Made by a program: the position numbers and the translations under genes. The notes below the pieces were generated by a model that was not told the DNA's origin, searched no databases, and saw only the letters and a list, made by a program, of their open reading frames with translations. From the NCBI GenBank assembly GCA_023437485.1, contig JAEZGB010000186.1:1-7677 (forward strand): a stretch of DNA of 7,677 nt, read 5' to 3'. Origin of the DNA: Bacteroidota bacterium. GTDB taxonomy: Bacteria; Bacteroidota; Bacteroidia; Flavobacteriales; Flavobacteriaceae. This document shows positions 6,401-7,677 of the stretch, in pieces; positions within the stretch are counted from its first letter, which is position 1, and every line of letters begins with the position of its first letter.

Positions 6401-7677
6401 GTGGCCGTCCAGGTATAGACCTGAACATAATAAGTCTGGCCCGCCACCAGGTTATTGGCAATACTCTGATTGTCATCGCTACAATACAATTGCGTAAGGT
6501 TACCACAAGAATCGCCGCTGTACACAACGTGGAAAAGATCAGTTGTAGAACCTGTAACGTCATTCAAACTGATGGTGTGAATAGTACCCTGCGCGGTAAA
6601 TTGATACCAGACATCATCGTCATCGGAACCAAAACATGTATTTGGTTGGTTGGACGGCGTGGCGCCGATCACTGTTCCGGAGGCGAAAAGCGTACATTCT
6701 TGGCCGGGGTTAACTCCCACTTCGGTCGCAGTTTCGCACTCGTCATTGGTGATAAGCGTGGCGAATTGAACTGGTCCTGCCCAATTTGAGTTATCGTCTT
6801 CACCGCAGATAGCACGTACATAAAACACGTATTGCGTTCCCGAGGTCAGTCCTGTGGCTAGATATGGGTTAGTTGCCGCAATGCCCACGGTAGAACTTGT
6901 TGGCGGAGGCGAGTTTGCGGGCAAAATAATGACTTCCCACTGGGTTGCCGAAGCGGCCTCAACCCAGCTTAGCAATGCGGTGGTTTCGGTCACCTCTGTT
7001 GCCGTCAACTGCACGGGTTTTGGACAGGTTGCCGGGATACAGTCCACAACAGCTGAGTAAAGTTCCGTGCCTTGCAGGTTGGTTCCAGGTGCATGCGTGA
7101 ACAGGACATCACCTGTCTGTACATTGATTACCTGAATCCCCACTTCGCCGGCAAAGGAGCCACCGGTGTTCCAGAACAGTTCAAATGGAATTCCATTACA
7201 AAGTTCAAGGGTTACTGTTACCGGGTTGTTGTCATCTTCAAAACCTGGTCCGGTAAGGGTGATCACCTCAATTCCATTTTGCGACACGGTCATGGTGTTC
7301 CCGTTCCACGAATCGCCAAAGGAATCAACCATTACGAAGGCATATTCACAAAGGTTGCTCGGTAGGCAGATTAAAGTACTGAACGATGCGCCATTGCTCC
7401 AAAAACTGCTGTCAGTTTCAGAACAAACGGTCCTCACATAGGCTACATACTGCGTCGCAGGTTCCAGCCCGGTAAAGGTATATGGATTTGTAGTTACCGT
7501 GGTGAAACTGGTTGCCCCTGGCCCTGGCGGCGGCGCTGTGGCCGGCAAAACGATAACGTCCCATGTGGTCCCCGGCGGCGTGTTGTTTTCAGTCCAGCTG
7601 ACAACCACTGAATCCAGCGAAATATTGGAAACCTGGACATTGGTAGGCTTCAGGCAGGTTGGCGGAGAACATTCGGT
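3226..7677 (-). CDS. Giant multidomain T9SS-secreted adhesin, type B sorting domain (5'-partial)
   Basis: The frame is open to the right edge, so the N-terminus and signal peptide are missing. An internal GTG at 7606-7608 is not the start: the codons above it continue an FN3 domain (CLKPTNVQVSN). Visible residues number 1483, in this order: FN3 (~8-102); a D-x-x-G-D-x-W-N-G domain (103-213); a second FN3 (214-308); a PPC-like domain with DVWYQFTA (309-443); choice-of-anchor L with FASEEYGVF (444-699); three Ig/PKD-like segments (700-958); five Cys-pair repeats (959-1318); a PKD-like segment (1319-1398); and a CHU_C/type B sorting domain (1399-1483). These parts are typical of Bacteroidota surface adhesins exported by T9SS. 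No catalytic domain is visible, so binding to a surface or matrix is the likely role, but the ligand is unknown. It is the first gene of the visible operon. GC falls abruptly going upstream of about 4440. Secretion class is very secure; the adhesin role is inferred. Confidence 0.95.
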   Translation of the reverse strand, partial: TECSPPTCLKPTNVQVSNISLDSVVVSWTENNTPPGTTWDVIVLPATAPPPGPGATSFTTVTTNPYTFTGLEPATQYVAYVRTVCSETDSSFWSNGASFSTLICLPSNLCEYAFVMVDSFGDSWNGNTMTVSQNGIEVITLTGPGFEDDNNPVTVTLELCNGIPFELFWNTGGSFAGEVGIQVINVQTGDVLFTHAPGTNLQGTELYSAVVDCIPATCPKPVQLTATEVTETTALLSWVEAASATQWEVIILPANSPPPTSSTVGIAATNPYLATGLTSGTQYVFYVRAICGEDDNSNWAGPVQFATLITNDECETATEVGVNPGQECTLFASGTVIGATPSNQPNTCFGSDDDDVWYQFTAQGTIHTISLNDVTGSTTDLFHVVYSGDSCGNLTQLYCSDDNQSIANNLVAGQTYYVQVYTWTATPNQTSSFTICIGTIPPPITTSTTEYTTVQLIEDVLLNTTCATVTNVTSSTGINFGTPDNGIGYFERNGSSFPFENGIVLTTGNANSAPGPNTEILSDGFGAWPGDADLTAVLAAQGITGTLNNATLLEFDFIPLIDEISFNFIFASEEYGVFQCGFSDVFAFLLTDVATGVTTNLAVVPNTTTPISVFTVRDNAFNGACPSVNPEYFGDFYQLPQGLSPLGAPTNFNGLTVPLTASATVVPGQTYHIKLAIADFSDTAFDSAVFLEGGSFGLGNVELGENLLEETGNAICAGGSTVIDSGLDPAIYAIQWLQDGVEIEGATGPTLTVSEEGSYTIEVNYIGTTCVGSDSIIVEVYEPIQAGEANDLFQCSELPTGVFDLTENEGSLLENLGSGYFVTYYLTAEDAAAEVNAITTPSAYTNIANPQTIYVRVEASLGGCFTVTSFDLILQDLTPQFTLPEDYTICSGADSTISVSPINFDLVDAVYAWTLNGQPLPDTTPTITVTGSGLYEVTIQYQGCEATDGVNVDVIDGPEIINPGDQLVCEEYILEPLEVGNYFTAAGGLGTPLFAGDVISEDTTIYIFADNGTCTDEDSFVVDIIGTPVIPPVTDVTACNCYVLPELSVGNYYSGPDGTGTMWSANDTICDDQTTVYIYAQSGTDPNCVAQASFVVTIGTLSITAPEDVVACGSHTLDPLTAGGYFTSPGGVGPIDISQPITQSQTIYVYQQDGTCTAEDSFVVTINTTPQVGTFEDIQWCGPYTLPALTTGSYYTDTLGGGTMLNAGDVITTDQTLYVYAQSGTTPNCWSEDSFTVTILAAPSVNPVADVSACDSFTLEPIVGDGAYFTGPDGSGTPLSAGDVITQTQTLYVYAQNTSGSAVCPAQESFTVTIGNTPEFTITGQCNGSQYVLTVNPANGFDPNAVSYTWSAGATGQIIGSDATQSIVVSGAATYSVVVSSGGCDSTAQSLEVVNTSCQIQKGISANGDGQNDYFDLVGQDVRQLQIFNRYGVKVYSRANYSNQWYGQSDKGEELPDGTYYYVIDYAVGETKTGWIYINRERN
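3724..4803 (-). repeat. Five tandem ~72-residue Cys-pair repeats in the adhesin
   Basis: Five units lie end to end: R1 4594-4803 (70 aa), R2 4375-4593 (73), R3 4168-4374 (69), R4 3949-4167 (73) and R5 3724-3948 (75). The shared pattern is a Cys near residue 10-11, then L-x-P/A-L, G-x-Y-(F/Y)-T/S, a Gly-rich turn, AGDVIT, T-(L/I/V)-Y-(V/I)-Y-A-Q, a second Cys, and E-x-S-F-x-V-T-I. The two Cys probably form one disulfide per unit, as in Ig-like folds. At DNA level R4 and R5 share an exact 19-bp block (4042-4060 and 3820-3838). The array probably forms a stalk that holds the ligand-binding part away from the cell. Confidence 0.93.
5581..6348 (-). other. Choice-of-anchor L domain within the adhesin
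   Basis: About 256 residues match the choice-of-anchor L layout: an opening QLIEDVLL segment, N-G-I-G-Y-F with a later G-I-V-L-T-T-G, the hallmark FDFIP plus FNFIFASEEYGVF, a DVFAFLL strand, and a closing TYHIKLAIADFSDTAFDSAVF. The domain occurs in surface proteins that use various C-terminal anchors, here the T9SS type B sorting domain. Its biochemical function is not established. It sits between the N-terminal FN3/PPC-like part and the Ig/repeat stalk. Confidence 0.88.

Noticed and set aside
7606..7608. GTG as the start codon of the giant gene
   Set aside because: The frame stays open above it to the window edge and encodes the first strands of an FN3 domain. A start here would cut the domain and leave no signal peptide on a secreted protein.

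Overview
The window looks like part of a Bacteroidota genome, most likely a flavobacterium with moderately high GC. Three things point there: a gliding-motility-type (type B) C-terminal sorting domain for the type IX secretion system (T9SS), a PorP/SprF-family outer-membrane protein, and a choice-of-anchor L domain. The gene starts also have no Shine-Dalgarno-like sequence and are preceded by AT-rich leaders. I do not assign a genus.

All three convincing genes lie on the minus strand and read from right to left as one probable operon. The first is the 3' part (1483 visible codons, open at the right edge) of a very large secreted adhesin-like protein. Its visible order is FN3 / D-x-x-G-D-x-W-N-G domain / FN3 / PPC-like domain / choice-of-anchor L / three Ig- or PKD-like segments / five tandem ~72-residue Cys-pair repeats / PKD-like segment / type B sorting domain. 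After 72 bp that include a strong hairpin comes a 307-aa PorP/SprF-family protein. After a further 20 bp comes a 622-aa protein with a PorE-like layout (TPR, five PD40-type propeller blades, carboxypeptidase-regulatory-like domain, OmpA peptidoglycan-binding domain). An intrinsic terminator at 295-320 closes the unit. No promoter is visible in the window, so it presumably lies upstream of the adhesin, beyond the right edge.

The left ~300 bp hold no supported complete gene. They carry four copies of an 11-bp core, ACCTCAAAGGT or its complement, arranged as two inverted repeats: a loose pair at 28-96 and a near-perfect 33-bp palindrome at 224-256. The first 27 bases could be the last codons of a convergent plus-strand gene.

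Working model: the adhesin crosses the outer membrane through T9SS using its type B sorting domain, the adjacent PorP/SprF protein acts as its dedicated outer-membrane partner, and the PorE/OmpA-like protein ties the assembly to peptidoglycan. This is a sprB-like cassette. The individual families are known. The less ordinary features are the two-unit periodicity and extra cysteines of the repeat array, an abrupt GC change inside that array, the hairpin between adhesin and partner, and the palindrome cluster downstream.
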